From assembly GCA_963772515.1 (NCBI GenBank), contig CAVYXC010000004.1, positions 1 to 64,000 of the forward strand: a stretch of 64,000 nt of DNA, written 5' to 3'. Below the pieces are notes generated by a model, which was not told the DNA's origin, made no database searches, and was given only the letters and a program-made list of their open reading frames with translations. The first letter of the stretch is position 1. Every line of letters starts with the position of its first letter. This DNA is from JAFAHD01 sp963772515 (GTDB taxonomy: Bacteria > Vulcanimicrobiota > Vulcanimicrobiia > Eremiobacterales > Eremiobacteraceae). Shown here piece after piece: positions 49,846-59,549 of this stretch. The position numbers were made by a program, and so were the translations under genes.

Positions 49846-50676
49846 TTAGTGCGTGATCGGCATCGCCGGCGCGAACGGCAGTCCGGTTTCCTGGACCGCT
49901 GGCGAGCAGACTGTTGCTTTGTCGTCGCCGTTCGCGGCGCAGACCATGTAGTAGTTGTGCTGTCCGTTAGGTGCAGCGGTTACGCTAAGGTTGTACTTCT
50001 CCGGCGCGGTCGGGTTCACGGCCGCGTACTTGCCCCATCCCGGTGTCGTGAAGCTGGCGGTCGGCGCGCTCGCCGCGGTAGCGACCATTAGGTACAAATG
50101 CGCGGTATCAGTGCCCGGCCCAGTGGTCGACCACGTGAGCGTGACGTTTGAACTGTTCACGCGCAGCGCTTTGACGTTTGTCGGCTGCGCGATCTGCAGC
50201 GGCTGTAGCCGGACAGGCGTGTACCCCAGACGAGCGGTGACCGGTCCTCCACATGCAGTCTGGTTCACGTGCGAAGTCGGCGGGTTGTTGCTGCCGTTGC
50301 CGAAGATAGCCTCGACCCAAAAAGCGCATACCGTATAGCTGTACGTCACGCCCTCTTTCGCGTCGCTATCGGTGAACGACTCGTTGCTGATTCCGGTCGA
50401 GGCCTGGGATTCAGGAAGCACCGGCGGCAGCAGCAAGGCATAGCCAGCCGGTTGGAATGAGGAATCAAACGCGGGGGTGCGCGTCACATGGACCGCCATC
50501 TTATAGTTGTAGCTGTGGAGACCCCAGCTGACGACGATCTGCCCGCCCTTCACATTGGCGGCGACGTTTGTGAAGTATTGGGAGAAGATGACCTTGCTCG
50601 CGCTCGCCGGCTGCGATTGTAGCAAGGTGGCGATAGCAACCACGGCGATCGCTCCGAATGGCAAGAAACGCTTCAT
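49846..50676 (-). CDS. secreted fibronectin-like repeat protein
   Basis: A 276-residue exported protein starting MKRFLPFGAIAVVAIATLLQ; GGAGGGAG seven bases upstream fixes this start over an upstream in-frame one. Two beta-sandwich modules are suggested by SYTVCAFWVE and HNYYMVCAANGD, each followed by paired Cys. Similar single-domain proteins occur at 43188 and, in architecture, at 21380. No enzymatic motif. Confidence 0.7.
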   Translation of the reverse strand: MKRFLPFGAIAVVAIATLLQSQPASASKVIFSQYFTNVAANVKGGQIVVSWGLHSYNYKMAVHVTRTPAFDSSFQPAGYALLLPPVLPESQASTGISNESFTDSDAKEGVTYSYTVCAFWVEAIFGNGSNNPPTSHVNQTACGGPVTARLGYTPVRLQPLQIAQPTNVKALRVNSSNVTLTWSTTGPGTDTAHLYLMVATAASAPTASFTTPGWGKYAAVNPTAPEKYNLSVTAAPNGQHNYYMVCAANGDDKATVCSPAVQETGLPFAPAMPITH

Positions 50677-50785
50677 CGATATAGCTCCCTCCGGACGCAC
50701 CTATAAGGCCGTCGTTGACGGTGTTATGCGGGTAACGCTTGGGCCCGGCTCAAAAGTTCCCTTCCCAATCCGCACAAGGAGCCTT

Positions 50786-51058
50786 ATGGGCGATGCCCTC
50801 GTCGCCGTCCAAGCAAAGCCTGGCTCAAAGGCCGTCGGAGTGAGCTGGAACGGCACGCGCCTGATCCTGCGCGTTCGCGAACGCGCCCACGAAGGTAAGG
50901 CGAACGAGGCTTGCCGTAAAGCGCTCGCCGCCGCGTTCAACGTCGCGCCGGCGCGCGTCGTGCTGTTGCGGGGTCAGCGATCCAAAGAAAAACTGTTCGC
51001 GATCAGCGGACTAACGAGCGCCGAGCTTGACCAAAAACTCGAGCGGCTACTGGCCTAA
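50786..51058 (+). CDS. DUF167 (YggU-like) family protein
   Basis: A 90-residue protein typical of the family: VAVQAKPGSKAVGV near the start, LRVRERAHEGKANEACRKAL in the middle and RGQRSKEKLFAI near the end, the three conserved patches of DUF167. Function unknown but widely conserved. AAGGAG lies four bases before the ATG. Its stop overlaps the convergent DUF5069 gene by four bases. Confidence 0.9.
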   Translation: MGDALVAVQAKPGSKAVGVSWNGTRLILRVRERAHEGKANEACRKALAAAFNVAPARVVLLRGQRSKEKLFAISGLTSAELDQKLERLLA

Positions 51059-51483
51059 AGGAACTCGGACTCCCACATCGCCTTGTCGTCGGCCTCCAAC
51101 ACGTCGAACAGATTCGTCACCCCACGCTGTTTCGCGATCGGGTAGCGGCGGTGGAAGTCGTCCGGATCCTTGACGCTGTCGAGGGTCAGGTTCTCGAAAT
51201 GCTCGTTGACCTTCGGATATTTGCCGGTGTCGGCGTGCTCGCGCAGCCACTTCGCGACGTCCTCGTCGGAATGGGCGCGCCGAACCGCCTCGAGCATGTC
51301 AGCTTCGCTCACGCCGATCATCTCGAGCATGCGCGTGCTGAATCCCGGTATCTTATACGGGCCCAGGTTACCGCCCGGCAGGCTGGCCCGCATCTTGTCG
51401 ATCGTGCGCGGTACGAGCACGACCCCGTCCAACCGCTCCCGGGGCGAGCGGGGCGAACGCTTGGTGAGATCCAATGGTTCCAT
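51055..51483 (-). CDS. DUF5069 domain protein
   Basis: A 142-residue protein with the DUF5069 sequence pattern: LTKRSPRSPRERLDGVVLVPRTIDKMRA near the start (shown in part), then GGNLGPYKI, FLEMIGV-like MLEMIGVSEADMLEAV and DPDDFHRRYPIAKQ at the end. Soluble; role not established, though the family is common in Acidobacteria, Verrucomicrobia and other soil lineages. ATG start at 51483. Confidence 0.85.
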   Translation of the reverse strand: MEPLDLTKRSPRSPRERLDGVVLVPRTIDKMRASLPGGNLGPYKIPGFSTRMLEMIGVSEADMLEAVRRAHSDEDVAKWLREHADTGKYPKVNEHFENLTLDSVKDPDDFHRRYPIAKQRGVTNLFDVLEADDKAMWESEFL

Positions 51484-51557
51484 GAGGCGGAGCTTGCGCG
51501 CGACCCCCTCCGCATCCCTGTCACGCCGCGCGCGAAACGCCGATATACATTAGTAGG

Positions 51558-52689
51558 ATGAGCCCCAAACCAGCCGTTCTAGCCCTCGCGGCGATCATCG
51601 CCTTCGCCGTCGGCTGCGCGGGCAGCGGCAACGTCTCAGGGTTACCGCCGGCTGGCGGCGGTGGATCCACTCCCACGCCGGTCCCGACCGGGAAGGTCGC
51701 GCTCAACGACCTCGGCGCCGGCACCTACCTCGGCTTCGAGGGCGGCCTCTACCCCAACGGTGCTAACAATCCGCCTGCGGCGCAAGACGCGGCGGGCATG
51801 ACGCATGCAGCGGCAGTCCGGCCGCTCGACAGCAACGGCAACCCGAACTCGAGCGGCAAGATCGTCTTGTTGTCGATCGGCATGTCGAACACGACCGACG
51901 AGTGGTGCGGCGGCGGTGACGCGGCGCCGTGCGTCGCGTCGACATTCACGATGCTCGCGCAAGGGAGCGGAGTCAACAAAGCGCTCGTCATCGCCGACGG
52001 CGCGCTGGGTAGCCAAGCCGCGCCGTCATGGCTCAACCCGTTTTCGCCGCCGGCGCCGTGCCTCTCGCCACAGGTCGACGGATACTGCACCAACTACGAC
52101 CGCGTGGCCAATGTCGTCTTGCCGCCCCTGGGTGTGAGCGAAAAACAGGTCCAGGTCATCTGGCTCAAAGAGGCCGATGAGAACCCGACGGTATCGCTGC
52201 CGTCGTCGTCCGCCGACGCCTACACGCTTGAAGCGAACCTCGGGCACATCGTGCGCGCGGCCAAGCAGCGCTATCCGAATCTGCAGATGATGTTCTTGTC
52301 GAGCCGCATCTATGGCGGCTACGCGACCACCGGCCTCAACCCCGAACCGTACGCCTACGAATCGGCGTTTGCCGTTAAATGGCTCATCCAAGCGCAGATC
52401 AATCAGATCCAAAATGGCACCATCGATCCGGTCGCCGGCGATCTTAACTACGCCAGCGGCACCGCGCCATGGCTGGGGTGGGCGGCGTATCTGTGGGCGA
52501 ACGGTACGACGGCGCGCTCGGATGGGTTGGTGTGGTGCGCACGCGCAAGCCGGTCCGCCGTGCAACGGCGAACAGGACTATCAGTCCGACGGCACCCATC
52601 CGCTCAATCCGACCGGCACGGGCAAGGTTGGGAACCAGCTGCTCAACTTCTTCAAGACGTCGCCCTACACGGCGGCGTGGTTCCTGTGA
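51558..52689 (+). CDS. SGNH-hydrolase-like lipoprotein (frameshifted near 52535)
   Basis: About 377 residues after bridging one shift. Lipoprotein signal with lipobox AVGC, then a Gly/Pro/Thr linker. The N-terminal catalytic block VLLSIGMSNT matches the GDS-like Ser block of SGNH hydrolases, and the C-terminal block SDGTHPLNPTG contains the Asp-x-x-His pair; this block is reached only by shifting frame between about 52523 and 52545, since the printed frame degenerates into Arg-rich sequence. It probably acts as a lipid- or sugar-ester hydrolase at the cell surface. Confidence 0.78.
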
Positions 52690-52829
52690 CGACGCTCTAA
52701 GCCGCGCCTCATCCGACCTTCATCGACTCCTCACCGCGCCTGACGACATCTGGCATAGGCGTGCGCGTTCTAGTGGTATACGGGTTGGGGACGCCCGAGC
52801 ATCCACCAACGACATAAGGAGTCACTCCG

Positions 52830-53303
52830 ATGAAACGTCCACTCACGATCTCACTGCTCTGCGCGCTGATCCTCAGCGCACTGATCCCCTCGATGTCCCT
52901 GGCGGCATCCGGTCCGCAAAGCGACGCCAATCTGCGCTACGCAAGTGCCCGCCTTGCCCGCGACATCGACATGCTGCAGCGCGACAATCGCGACTATGAC
53001 GGCCACCGCGCCCAGGCGGTCGAAGATATCCAGGATAGCCGCAATCAGATCGCGGTCGCGCTGAGCTACGATCGCCGCCATGACGACTATATAGCGGCGG
53101 CGGCCGCACCCGATATCGCCGCGTACGGCGGAAATCGCAGCGACGCGAATCTGCTGTACGTGCGCCAGGACGTCGAACAAGTCATCGACATGCTGCAGCG
53201 CGACAACATCGATTACGGCGGCCATCGCGTCGACGCGATCGGACTGATGCAGCAGGGCCGTGAACAGCTCGACCTGGCGCTGCGCTCCGACCGCGGCCAC
53301 TAA
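52830..53303 (+). CDS. secreted helical protein with internal duplication
   Basis: A 157-residue exported protein (signal MKRPLTISLLCALILSALIP, cleavage near SLA-A). The mature protein is two copies of one helical unit: SDANLRYASARLARDIDMLQ-RDN-RDYDGHRAQA and SDANLLYVRQDVEQVIDMLQ-RDN-IDYGGHRVDA. Each unit has a conserved RDNxDYxGHR core, suggesting a shared ligand or fold. Family not recognised. AAGGAG precedes the ATG. Confidence 0.7.
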   Translation: MKRPLTISLLCALILSALIPSMSLAASGPQSDANLRYASARLARDIDMLQRDNRDYDGHRAQAVEDIQDSRNQIAVALSYDRRHDDYIAAAAAPDIAAYGGNRSDANLLYVRQDVEQVIDMLQRDNIDYGGHRVDAIGLMQQGREQLDLALRSDRGH

Positions 53304-53343
53304 CATGTAGTAGCGCGCTTTCTTAAACGCGCACCACGCCCGC

Positions 53344-53369
53344 AGTCCCGGCATCTCGAGGCCGGGACT
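53344..53369. terminator. stem-loop between convergent genes
   Basis: AGTCCCGGC and GCCGGGACT are perfect complements around an 8-base loop, followed on the plus strand by ATCTTTG. It sits between the convergent genes at 53303 and 53394 and probably ends the plus-strand transcript. A GTAGTAGCGCG...CGCGC hairpin at 53308-53332 lies just upstream. Confidence 0.55.
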
Positions 53370-53393
53370 ATCTTTGCTGCCGCAACCAGCCTC

Positions 53394-54818
53394 CTATGGA
53401 AGGGTACGTGGCGGATCGTATTTCACGACCACTCCATTGCGGAAGTACACGGTGTAGCCGAACGGCGCCGGAGCCTCGTAGGTCCACACATCGAGCTTTT
53501 GCACTTGCTCTTTCGTGCCATAGGCGGCCGGATACCCTAACATCCACGCGATCATGTCCTTGGTCATCCCCATCTCAACCTCGTGCTGTCCTATCGCGTC
53601 AAGCGTGGCAGCCGGCCATTCCGGGTGCATTCGCGTCATCGATACCAGACTGTACGATCGCTCGAAATCCCATACGTCAGACAGGATCGCGTAGGACGCA
53701 GGGACTTGCTCCAAAGGTACTGCCGGTCCCGGCTTGGCATATATGGCCGGCGTGCCGAAGCGGATGACTAACGGATCGAGCGCGACAAAATCGGAGGCGA
53801 GATCCGCACTCCAGTATTGAGGCGAGCCTATGCCGAGTACAGCTCCGTAGCCCGCCGCCCGATAGATGCCTTCGACAGCGAGGGGTCCCGAAGTGCCGCC
53901 ACCGCTCAAGTACGCGTAGAGACCTCCATACCCCCAGACTTGTCGACCGGCATACTTGGCCCGCAAATGCTTTACCGAATCGTCCACCACAAGCGGATAC
54001 AGGCCGGGAGCGCTCATAGCATCGGGTGCCTTGGGCACGTACACATCGAAGTCAGTCCCTTCGAGGCGCAGTTGCATTCTCGCCGCGTCGACGTGTTCGA
54101 GAATAAGAATGCGAGCCAGCATGCTTGACGTCGCAACCGGATCGCCGGCAGCATTCGTGAATGCGATTGCTCCAACGTCGCTGCGCAGCGGCGGAAGGAA
54201 GATGAATCGTTGCCCCGCATCGAGCTGCGGTTCCTGATCGGGAGGCGGGGCGATAAATATGGTGAGCTGTCGCGGACTACGGCGCGTGTCGACGATGAAC
54301 TGATGGGCGTCGGACGTCGTCACAAAGCCGGCGTCGAAGGACGCGGTCATGCGAAGCATCCCCGCGGGCAGACCGTTTGGATCGAACTTGAACCCGCTCC
54401 AATAGCTCGGCAACGCCGGATGCTGATACGGCCCGAACGTAGCCGGATATGAGACGCACGGATCGAAGTGAAAGCGCTTAGATCCGCCCACGATGTGCCC
54501 ATCACTCGTCTGCAACGAGAGATGCACCGATTCGGGATGAAGCATCAGCTCAACACCATCAGCGCCACCGACAAGGATTCCGAACTCTCGGCCTAGTGGA
54601 CCGAGCGAAATCGACGCGCCGATTGACGAAGGAAGGGGCGTGGTCTGAACGGTGAGGCCTGGGATGGTCGCAGGCGTCGGCCACGCGCCACTGTGCACGC
54701 AGTCCGCTGGCGTCGTTGGTCCACTCGCGACCGCAGTTCGCATTTTGAAACATCCGGTGGCCCACCACATAGAGGTCAGCGCGAGCACCAAAGCAGCCCA
54801 AGTCCTCACTCGATTCAT
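53394..54818 (-). CDS. lipoprotein with BamE-like C-terminal module
   Basis: A 474-residue lipoprotein (signal MNRVRTWAALVLALTSMWWA then TGC lipobox). The long N-terminal and middle region is beta-rich with no family I can name. The last 60 residues read GMTKDMIAWMLGYPA, then DVWTYEAPAPFGYTVYFRNG and VVVKYDPP, the pattern of SmpA/OmlA/BamE-type modules. The ATG overlaps the TGA of the glycosyltransferase gene as ATGA, so the two are translationally coupled. Confidence 0.72.
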   Translation of the reverse strand: MNRVRTWAALVLALTSMWWATGCFKMRTAVASGPTTPADCVHSGAWPTPATIPGLTVQTTPLPSSIGASISLGPLGREFGILVGGADGVELMLHPESVHLSLQTSDGHIVGGSKRFHFDPCVSYPATFGPYQHPALPSYWSGFKFDPNGLPAGMLRMTASFDAGFVTTSDAHQFIVDTRRSPRQLTIFIAPPPDQEPQLDAGQRFIFLPPLRSDVGAIAFTNAAGDPVATSSMLARILILEHVDAARMQLRLEGTDFDVYVPKAPDAMSAPGLYPLVVDDSVKHLRAKYAGRQVWGYGGLYAYLSGGGTSGPLAVEGIYRAAGYGAVLGIGSPQYWSADLASDFVALDPLVIRFGTPAIYAKPGPAVPLEQVPASYAILSDVWDFERSYSLVSMTRMHPEWPAATLDAIGQHEVEMGMTKDMIAWMLGYPAAYGTKEQVQKLDVWTYEAPAPFGYTVYFRNGVVVKYDPPRTLP

Positions 54819-55711
54819 GTGGATCGATACCCCCAGCGCACCCTCGACTCGGCCGCTCGAAACAACAGAACCTGGCCGTAGTTGGCGGCGCGAATCGCAT
54901 CGCGCATCCGGTCGAATGCGCTCTGGCTTGCGACGATGCGGTCGACCGCAGCAAAGGTGTCGGCCCATTGCGTGCGCAGTCGCGCGATCGTTCCACGAAC
55001 AGCAGCCGGGTGCTGTCCGCGAAACCTGAGCGCGTCGCGCAGCTGCTCGCCCCATACCAGCTCAGGTGTCACAGCTTCCAACGACGCCGCTTTATCCAGG
55101 AGTGTGACAGGCTGGCCCAGCGATTTGTACAGCCGCTCGCGTTGCACTTCCGTCTCGGGGGTGCACACGTGGCCGTAATGTGCGCCGACCGCCGGCAGCG
55201 CCTCGCGCCGCCCTAACGGTGCAAGCCGCTCATGCACGCCGCCCTCCCAGCGCCGGCCTGGAGCTAACCGGAAGAAGCGCAGCCGCCGGTGCATCGTATT
55301 CCAATAGTCGAACGAGCCGATGAAGTTGCGCGAGTAACCGTCAAGCGCGTCGACATCGACCGGTAAACGCGCCAGCACGCGGATCATCGCGCCCAGCTCC
55401 TCGCCATGGACCTCGTCGGCGTCGGCGAACAGCGCCCAGCCGCCCCGAAACACCTGTGGGGTGGCCTCGATGCACTCGTTTCGCGCGGTTGAAAAATCGA
55501 CAAAGACGGTCCGCAAGTGTGTCAGGCGTCCGCTGCGCGCGAACGCGGACAAGCCGATAGTATTATCATTGGGGCCGCCGGCGTCGCCGGAATTGTCGTT
55601 GATCACCGCGTGCGCGCAGACGTCGGCGATCGACGAGAGCGCATCGGCGAGGTAAGGCTCGGTTCGTCGCCCAACGATCATGTGAGCGACGACACCGGGA
55701 GCGCTGATCAT
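54815..55711 (-). CDS. glycosyltransferase family 2-like protein
   Basis: A 298-residue protein. The N-terminal nucleotide-sugar region has HMIVGRRTEPYLADALSSI, the acidic ADADEVHGEELG pair that would bind the metal (DxD-like), and FFRLAPGRRWEGGVHERL. This is the layout of short GT2 enzymes adding sugars to cell-surface glycans. The ATG at 55711 was chosen as the longest credible one; MIVGRR at 55681 is another. Divergent from the GT4 gene, with 54 bases between, so they may share a promoter region. Confidence 0.8.
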   Translation of the reverse strand: MISAPGVVAHMIVGRRTEPYLADALSSIADVCAHAVINDNSGDAGGPNDNTIGLSAFARSGRLTHLRTVFVDFSTARNECIEATPQVFRGGWALFADADEVHGEELGAMIRVLARLPVDVDALDGYSRNFIGSFDYWNTMHRRLRFFRLAPGRRWEGGVHERLAPLGRREALPAVGAHYGHVCTPETEVQRERLYKSLGQPVTLLDKAASLEAVTPELVWGEQLRDALRFRGQHPAAVRGTIARLRTQWADTFAAVDRIVASQSAFDRMRDAIRAANYGQVLLFRAAESRVRWGYRST

Positions 55712-55765
55712 GGCGTCCGAATTGCCCGCCCCAAGGCTTGCCACCCTCCGCACGAGGTGACTCCC

Positions 55766-56884
55766 GTGGCCCTTCGCATCGGCGTCGACGCATGGAACCT
55801 CCCCGGTGACCACCGCGGTATCGGCCGCTACACCCGAGCGCTGCTGCGCTGCTGGTCCAGCTACAGCCGCGATCACGTCGCGCCGACGCTCATCATTCCC
55901 GAATGGCCACCCCTGCTGCACGCCCCGCGCTACCGCCAAGAGCTCGGCGGCCTTGCGCTGCCAGCCATCCATCGCGGTTCGGTCACGCCCAAATCGTTCG
56001 ACCTGGTCTGGTTCCCGTGGAACGGCATGAGCTGGATCCCGCCGGGGATTGGCATCGTGACCTTGCATGATGCATCATTGTTCGCATTGCCGCCCGAAAA
56101 CGCCGAGGTGCGCGAAAAGGAACAGCGGCCGTTCCGCGTCGCCGCCGCCACCGCGACGCGCATCATCACCGACTCGCATTTCTCCAAGAGCGAATTGGCG
56201 CGCCATCTCAACATCGAACCCGACCGCATCGACGTCGTCCACTTAGGCGTCGATCCGGTGCGCGTGGCGCCGGGCCCGCCGCCGATCCCGCAACCCTATC
56301 TGCTGTTCGTGGGCGAGACGGAGACGCGCAAAGGCATTGACGTGCTCGAAGCTGCGCTCGCCAAGGTGCACGATGCGCCCGTGCTGGTCATCGCCGGCAA
56401 GCGTTCGGACGCGGATGACGTCAACAAAGAAGATCGCGTGGCATTCGATCCGGCCGCGCCGGTGAAATACCTCGGCCACGTGTCGGACAGCGTGCTCGCT
56501 TCCTTATACGCCAATGCCAAGGCGGTCATCTACCCGTCGCGCTACGAAGGCTTCGGCTTGCCGGTGCTCGAGGCGATGGCCTACGGCGCACCCGTCATCG
56601 CGTCAGATGCGGCCGGCATTCCCGAGGCGGGCGGCGACGCAGCGCTCTATTTCCCGAGCGGTGACGTCGAGGCGCTCGCCAACGCGATCTCGCTCGTGCT
56701 GACGGAGGACGAACTTGCGGACAATCTGCGCGAGCTGGGGCGCCGGCGCGCGGCGCAGATGACATGGGATATGACCGCGTCGCAGACGGTCGCGATCTTC
56801 GAACGCGTGCTGAAAGTCAGAACGCGCCGGGTGGGCTCGCCTTCGGGTTCCAGCGGTGCTCACTCGCACCTAGTTCACCATTGA
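55766..56884 (+). CDS. glycosyltransferase family 4-like protein
   Basis: A 372-residue GT-B enzyme. N-terminal acceptor domain RIGVDAWNLPGDHRGIGRYT; C-terminal donor domain with LLFVGETETRKGIDVLEAAL, VKYLGHVSDSVLASLYANAK and the family signature SRYEGFGLPVLEAMAYGAPV with the conserved Glu pair. Transfers a sugar from a nucleotide-sugar donor to a cell-surface acceptor. The GTG start is supported by GAGGTG seven bases upstream. Overlaps the convergent adenosyltransferase gene by 68 bases. Confidence 0.92.
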   Translation: MALRIGVDAWNLPGDHRGIGRYTRALLRCWSSYSRDHVAPTLIIPEWPPLLHAPRYRQELGGLALPAIHRGSVTPKSFDLVWFPWNGMSWIPPGIGIVTLHDASLFALPPENAEVREKEQRPFRVAAATATRIITDSHFSKSELARHLNIEPDRIDVVHLGVDPVRVAPGPPPIPQPYLLFVGETETRKGIDVLEAALAKVHDAPVLVIAGKRSDADDVNKEDRVAFDPAAPVKYLGHVSDSVLASLYANAKAVIYPSRYEGFGLPVLEAMAYGAPVIASDAAGIPEAGGDAALYFPSGDVEALANAISLVLTEDELADNLRELGRRRAAQMTWDMTASQTVAIFERVLKVRTRRVGSPSGSSGAHSHLVHH

Positions 56885-57419
56885 CCCAGCGCGCCCAGGC
56901 GAATAGCGCGTCCGACAGACGGTTGATATAGACGAGCACTAGCGGCTCGACCGCTTCGTTTTTCGACAATTCTACGATGCTGCGCTCGGCGCGCCGGCAA
57001 ACAGCCCGCGCGAGATGCAAGAATGCGCCCGCCTGCGTGCCGCCCGGATGAATGAACGTATCGAGCGGCGGCAATTGATCCTGCGCCGCATCGATCGCGC
57101 CTTCGAGCGCATCCACGTCGCGCTGCGTCACGCGCGGAATGGATTCGCGCCGGTCCGCCGGCAAGGTCGCCAGATCGCTGCCTAGATTGAAGAGCGCGTC
57201 TTGCGTCCATGCGAGCCACGAATCCAACGACGCGACGCGCGGATGCGTCGCCAATCGGTCCTGCAGGCTGCGCCGCGCCAACCCGATCACGCTCGAGCAC
57301 TCGTCGACGTCGCCGAACGAGCGGATGCGCGCCGAGCTCTTGGCGACACGCTGGCCGCCCACCAAGCCGGTATCGCCCGTGTCGCCGCCGCGGGTGTAGA
57401 TGCGCGTGCGCTTGGTCAC
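56817..57419 (-). CDS. cob(I)yrinic acid a,c-diamide / corrinoid adenosyltransferase, PduO type
   Basis: A 200-residue protein with the PduO-family ATP motif RIYTRGGDTGDTGLVGGQRV near residue 6, the SFGDVDECSSVIGLAR helix, and the RxxxRxxER-type segment ARAVCRRAERSIVEL followed by YINRLSDALFAWAR. It transfers the adenosyl group of ATP to cob(I)alamin to make coenzyme B12. No B12 biosynthesis genes are adjacent. Stop 10 bases from the PEBP gene on the same strand, which precedes it in the other direction of the cluster. Confidence 0.95.
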   Translation of the reverse strand: MTKRTRIYTRGGDTGDTGLVGGQRVAKSSARIRSFGDVDECSSVIGLARRSLQDRLATHPRVASLDSWLAWTQDALFNLGSDLATLPADRRESIPRVTQRDVDALEGAIDAAQDQLPPLDTFIHPGGTQAGAFLHLARAVCRRAERSIVELSKNEAVEPLVLVYINRLSDALFAWARWVNGELGASEHRWNPKASPPGAF

Positions 57420-57429
57420 CGGCGCGGCG

Positions 57430-57928
57430 TCAACGGGCGTAGAGGCCGGTCAGTTTGGTCTGGCCCAAGACGTGGCCTTGCATCGCTTGGAGCAGCTCAG
57501 GACCGGTCGTATCCCCCGACGCGCCCGACAGCGTGGGCACGTCAAGCGCGTAGATGATGAAGTTGTAATGATGCGGCGCTCCGGGCGGCGGACACGGGCC
57601 GCCGTAGCCGCGCGCCTTGAAACTCGTCGTGCCGTAGACCCAACTGACCATTTCGGATTTCGAGGAAGTGTCGAGGCTCGTGACCGTCGCGGGAATATTG
57701 AACACGATCCAGTGCCACCAGCCGCCCGGCGCTTTGGCGTCCGGATCGTGCATGGTGATGGCATAGCTCTTGGTGCCGTTAGGCGTTCCGGTCCAGTTCA
57801 ACACAGGTGCAACGTTGTTGCCCCCGCAGCCCATCAGGTTGTACGCCGCCGAGGTCGGCAGCTTGCCGCCGTCGGTGAACGCCGGACTGGACAACGCAAA
57901 CGCACCCGCACACAGCCAAAGCGATCAT
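57430..57928 (-). CDS. YbhB/YbcL family PEBP protein (frameshift in signal peptide)
   Basis: About 165 residues. The PEBP core is complete: PVLNWTGTPNGTKSYAITMH then DPDAKAPGGWWHWIVFNIPA (ligand-binding loop with DPDAP and HW), and GYGGPCPPPGAPHHYNFIIY. Ligand unknown; the family includes secreted phospholipid-binding-like proteins. A signal peptide MIALAV-(C)AGAFALSSPAF is recovered if one base near 57905-57915 is removed; the uninterrupted frame starts only at a TTG (57894) inside that signal. GGAGG lies 10 bases before the ATG at 57928. Confidence 0.82.
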
Positions 57929-58059
57929 CTGCACACATGCCTCCCACGCGAGACGCCTGGTAACGACACGCCTCTTGCCGCCTTCGTCTTAGTGCGCACG
58001 ACTTCCCATCGGGCCGCGGCAGAAGCACCCAACCGTAATGGCGAATCGCGCTTCTATAG

Positions 58060-59421
58060 ATGAAGGTCGTCGTCAGCGGGGCAACCGGATTCATCGGACG
58101 CGCGATCGTGCGCGCGCTGCTCGCGCGCGGCGACCAGGTCATCGCGCTGAGCCGTTCGCCCGAGCAGGCTAGGTTCGCGCAAAAGGTCGACGTCGCACGC
58201 TTCGACCCTGCGGGTCCGCCCGATCCCGCGCCGTTCGAAGGGGCCGACGCCGTCGTACACCTCGCGGGCGAGAGCGTCGCTGGGCGCTGGACGAAAGCGA
58301 AAAAGCAAGCCATCTATGACTCGCGGGTCCACGGCACGCGGACGCTGGTTGATTCGATCGCAACCTGTACGCGCAAACCGCGCGTGCTCGTCGCAGCGTC
58401 CGCGGTCGGCTACTACGGCGATCGCGCAGACGAGCCGCTCTTCGAATCGTGCGCACCTGCGACGGACTTCCTCGCCGGTGTCTGCGTGGATTGGGAGCGC
58501 GAAACGCAGCGCGCACAAACCGTGGGTTTGCGCACCGCGTGGCTGCGCCAGGGCATCGCGCTCGGTCCGGGCGGCGGCGCGCTGGCGGAGATGCTCCCGC
58601 CGTTTCGATTCCTCGCAGGCGGACCGTATGGTAACGGCTCGCAATGGATACCCTGGATCCACCTCGACGACGATGTCGCGCTGTTCTTGTTCGCGCTGGA
58701 CCACGACGTCCGCGGTCCCCTCAACGCCGTGTCGCCCGACATCGCCACGAGCGCGCGCCTTGCGAGCGCGATCGGCCACGCGCTGCGCCGGCCGGCGCTT
58801 GCCTATGCGCCCAGCATCGCGCTCTATGCGGTGCTTGGCGGATTCGCTTCGACGCTGCTGGCCAGCCAGTTGGTGCTGCCCGACGCGGCGCTCAATGCAG
58901 GCTTCACGTTCAAACACGAGTTGCTCGAACAAGCGCTGCTGGACATCATGGAGCCCGGTTCAGAGCGTGCGCCGGCGCTTCACACATTCGAGGACTCGAT
59001 CGTCGTCAACGCGCCGTTGGACAAGGCGTTCGCATTTTTCGCCGACGCATCGAACCTCGCGCGTCTCACGCCGCCGAAATTGAATTTTCACATGAGGACG
59101 CCGGCGCCGGTCGTCATGCGGCGCGGCACGCTGCTCGAGTATTCGCTCAAGGTGAGAGGTGTGCCGATGCGCTGGAAATCATTGATCAGCGACTGGCAGC
59201 CTGGCGCTCGCTTCACCGACTACCAACTGCGCGGTCCCTATGCGCTGTGGCGTCACGAGCATGAGTTCGTGGAGGATTCTGGTGGCACGCTGGTGCGCGA
59301 TCGCGTCGCATATTCGCTGCCGTTCGCGCCGCTCGGCGACATCGCGTTACCGCTCGTGCGCAGGGATGTGGAGAAGATCTTCGAGTTCCGCCGGGCGCAG
59401 GTCGGCCGTCTAGTCGTCTAG
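58060..59421 (+). CDS. YfcH-like NAD-dependent epimerase fused to SRPBCC domain
   Basis: A 453-residue fusion. Residues about 1-300 are a TIGR01777 (YfcH) extended SDR: MKVVVSGATGFIGRAIV (NAD motif), VHLAGESVAGRWTKAKKQ, ASAVGYYGDRADEPL and the WIHLDDDVALF segment. Residues about 310-453 are an SRPBCC ligand-binding domain (SIVVNAPLDKAFAFFADASN). Fusions of these two are known in soil bacteria. The NAD-binding part is intact, but the reaction is unknown. ATG start at 58060 fits the motif. Confidence 0.9.
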   Translation: MKVVVSGATGFIGRAIVRALLARGDQVIALSRSPEQARFAQKVDVARFDPAGPPDPAPFEGADAVVHLAGESVAGRWTKAKKQAIYDSRVHGTRTLVDSIATCTRKPRVLVAASAVGYYGDRADEPLFESCAPATDFLAGVCVDWERETQRAQTVGLRTAWLRQGIALGPGGGALAEMLPPFRFLAGGPYGNGSQWIPWIHLDDDVALFLFALDHDVRGPLNAVSPDIATSARLASAIGHALRRPALAYAPSIALYAVLGGFASTLLASQLVLPDAALNAGFTFKHELLEQALLDIMEPGSERAPALHTFEDSIVVNAPLDKAFAFFADASNLARLTPPKLNFHMRTPAPVVMRRGTLLEYSLKVRGVPMRWKSLISDWQPGARFTDYQLRGPYALWRHEHEFVEDSGGTLVRDRVAYSLPFAPLGDIALPLVRRDVEKIFEFRRAQVGRLVV

Positions 59422-59450
59422 TGCGACCGCGCCCCGAAAAAAGAAGGGCG

Positions 59451-59549
59451 TTAGCCGATGCGTACGCCCCAACCCTCGAAGCCGCCCAGCTCGTTCGCCG
59501 GGGTCAGAATCGTCGGGTACTCAAGCCCGATGCCCTGCCGGATGGTCAT
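59451..59549 (-). CDS. 32-residue peptide, unrecognised
   Basis: ATG frame encoding a short peptide starting MTIRQGIGLEYPTILTPANE and ending in LGGFEGWGVRIG. Support: AAGGAG six bases before the ATG, optimal spacing. It is Gly-rich at the end (two GG and GxG), with one Tyr, one Trp and no Cys, Ser or Lys. It could be a leaderless or RiPP-like peptide or a leader; no modifying enzyme is nearby. It lies convergent to the YfcH-like gene, 29 bases after its stop. The 59550-59752 stretch on both sides holds nothing else recognisable. Confidence 0.4.
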   Translation of the reverse strand: MTIRQGIGLEYPTILTPANELGGFEGWGVRIG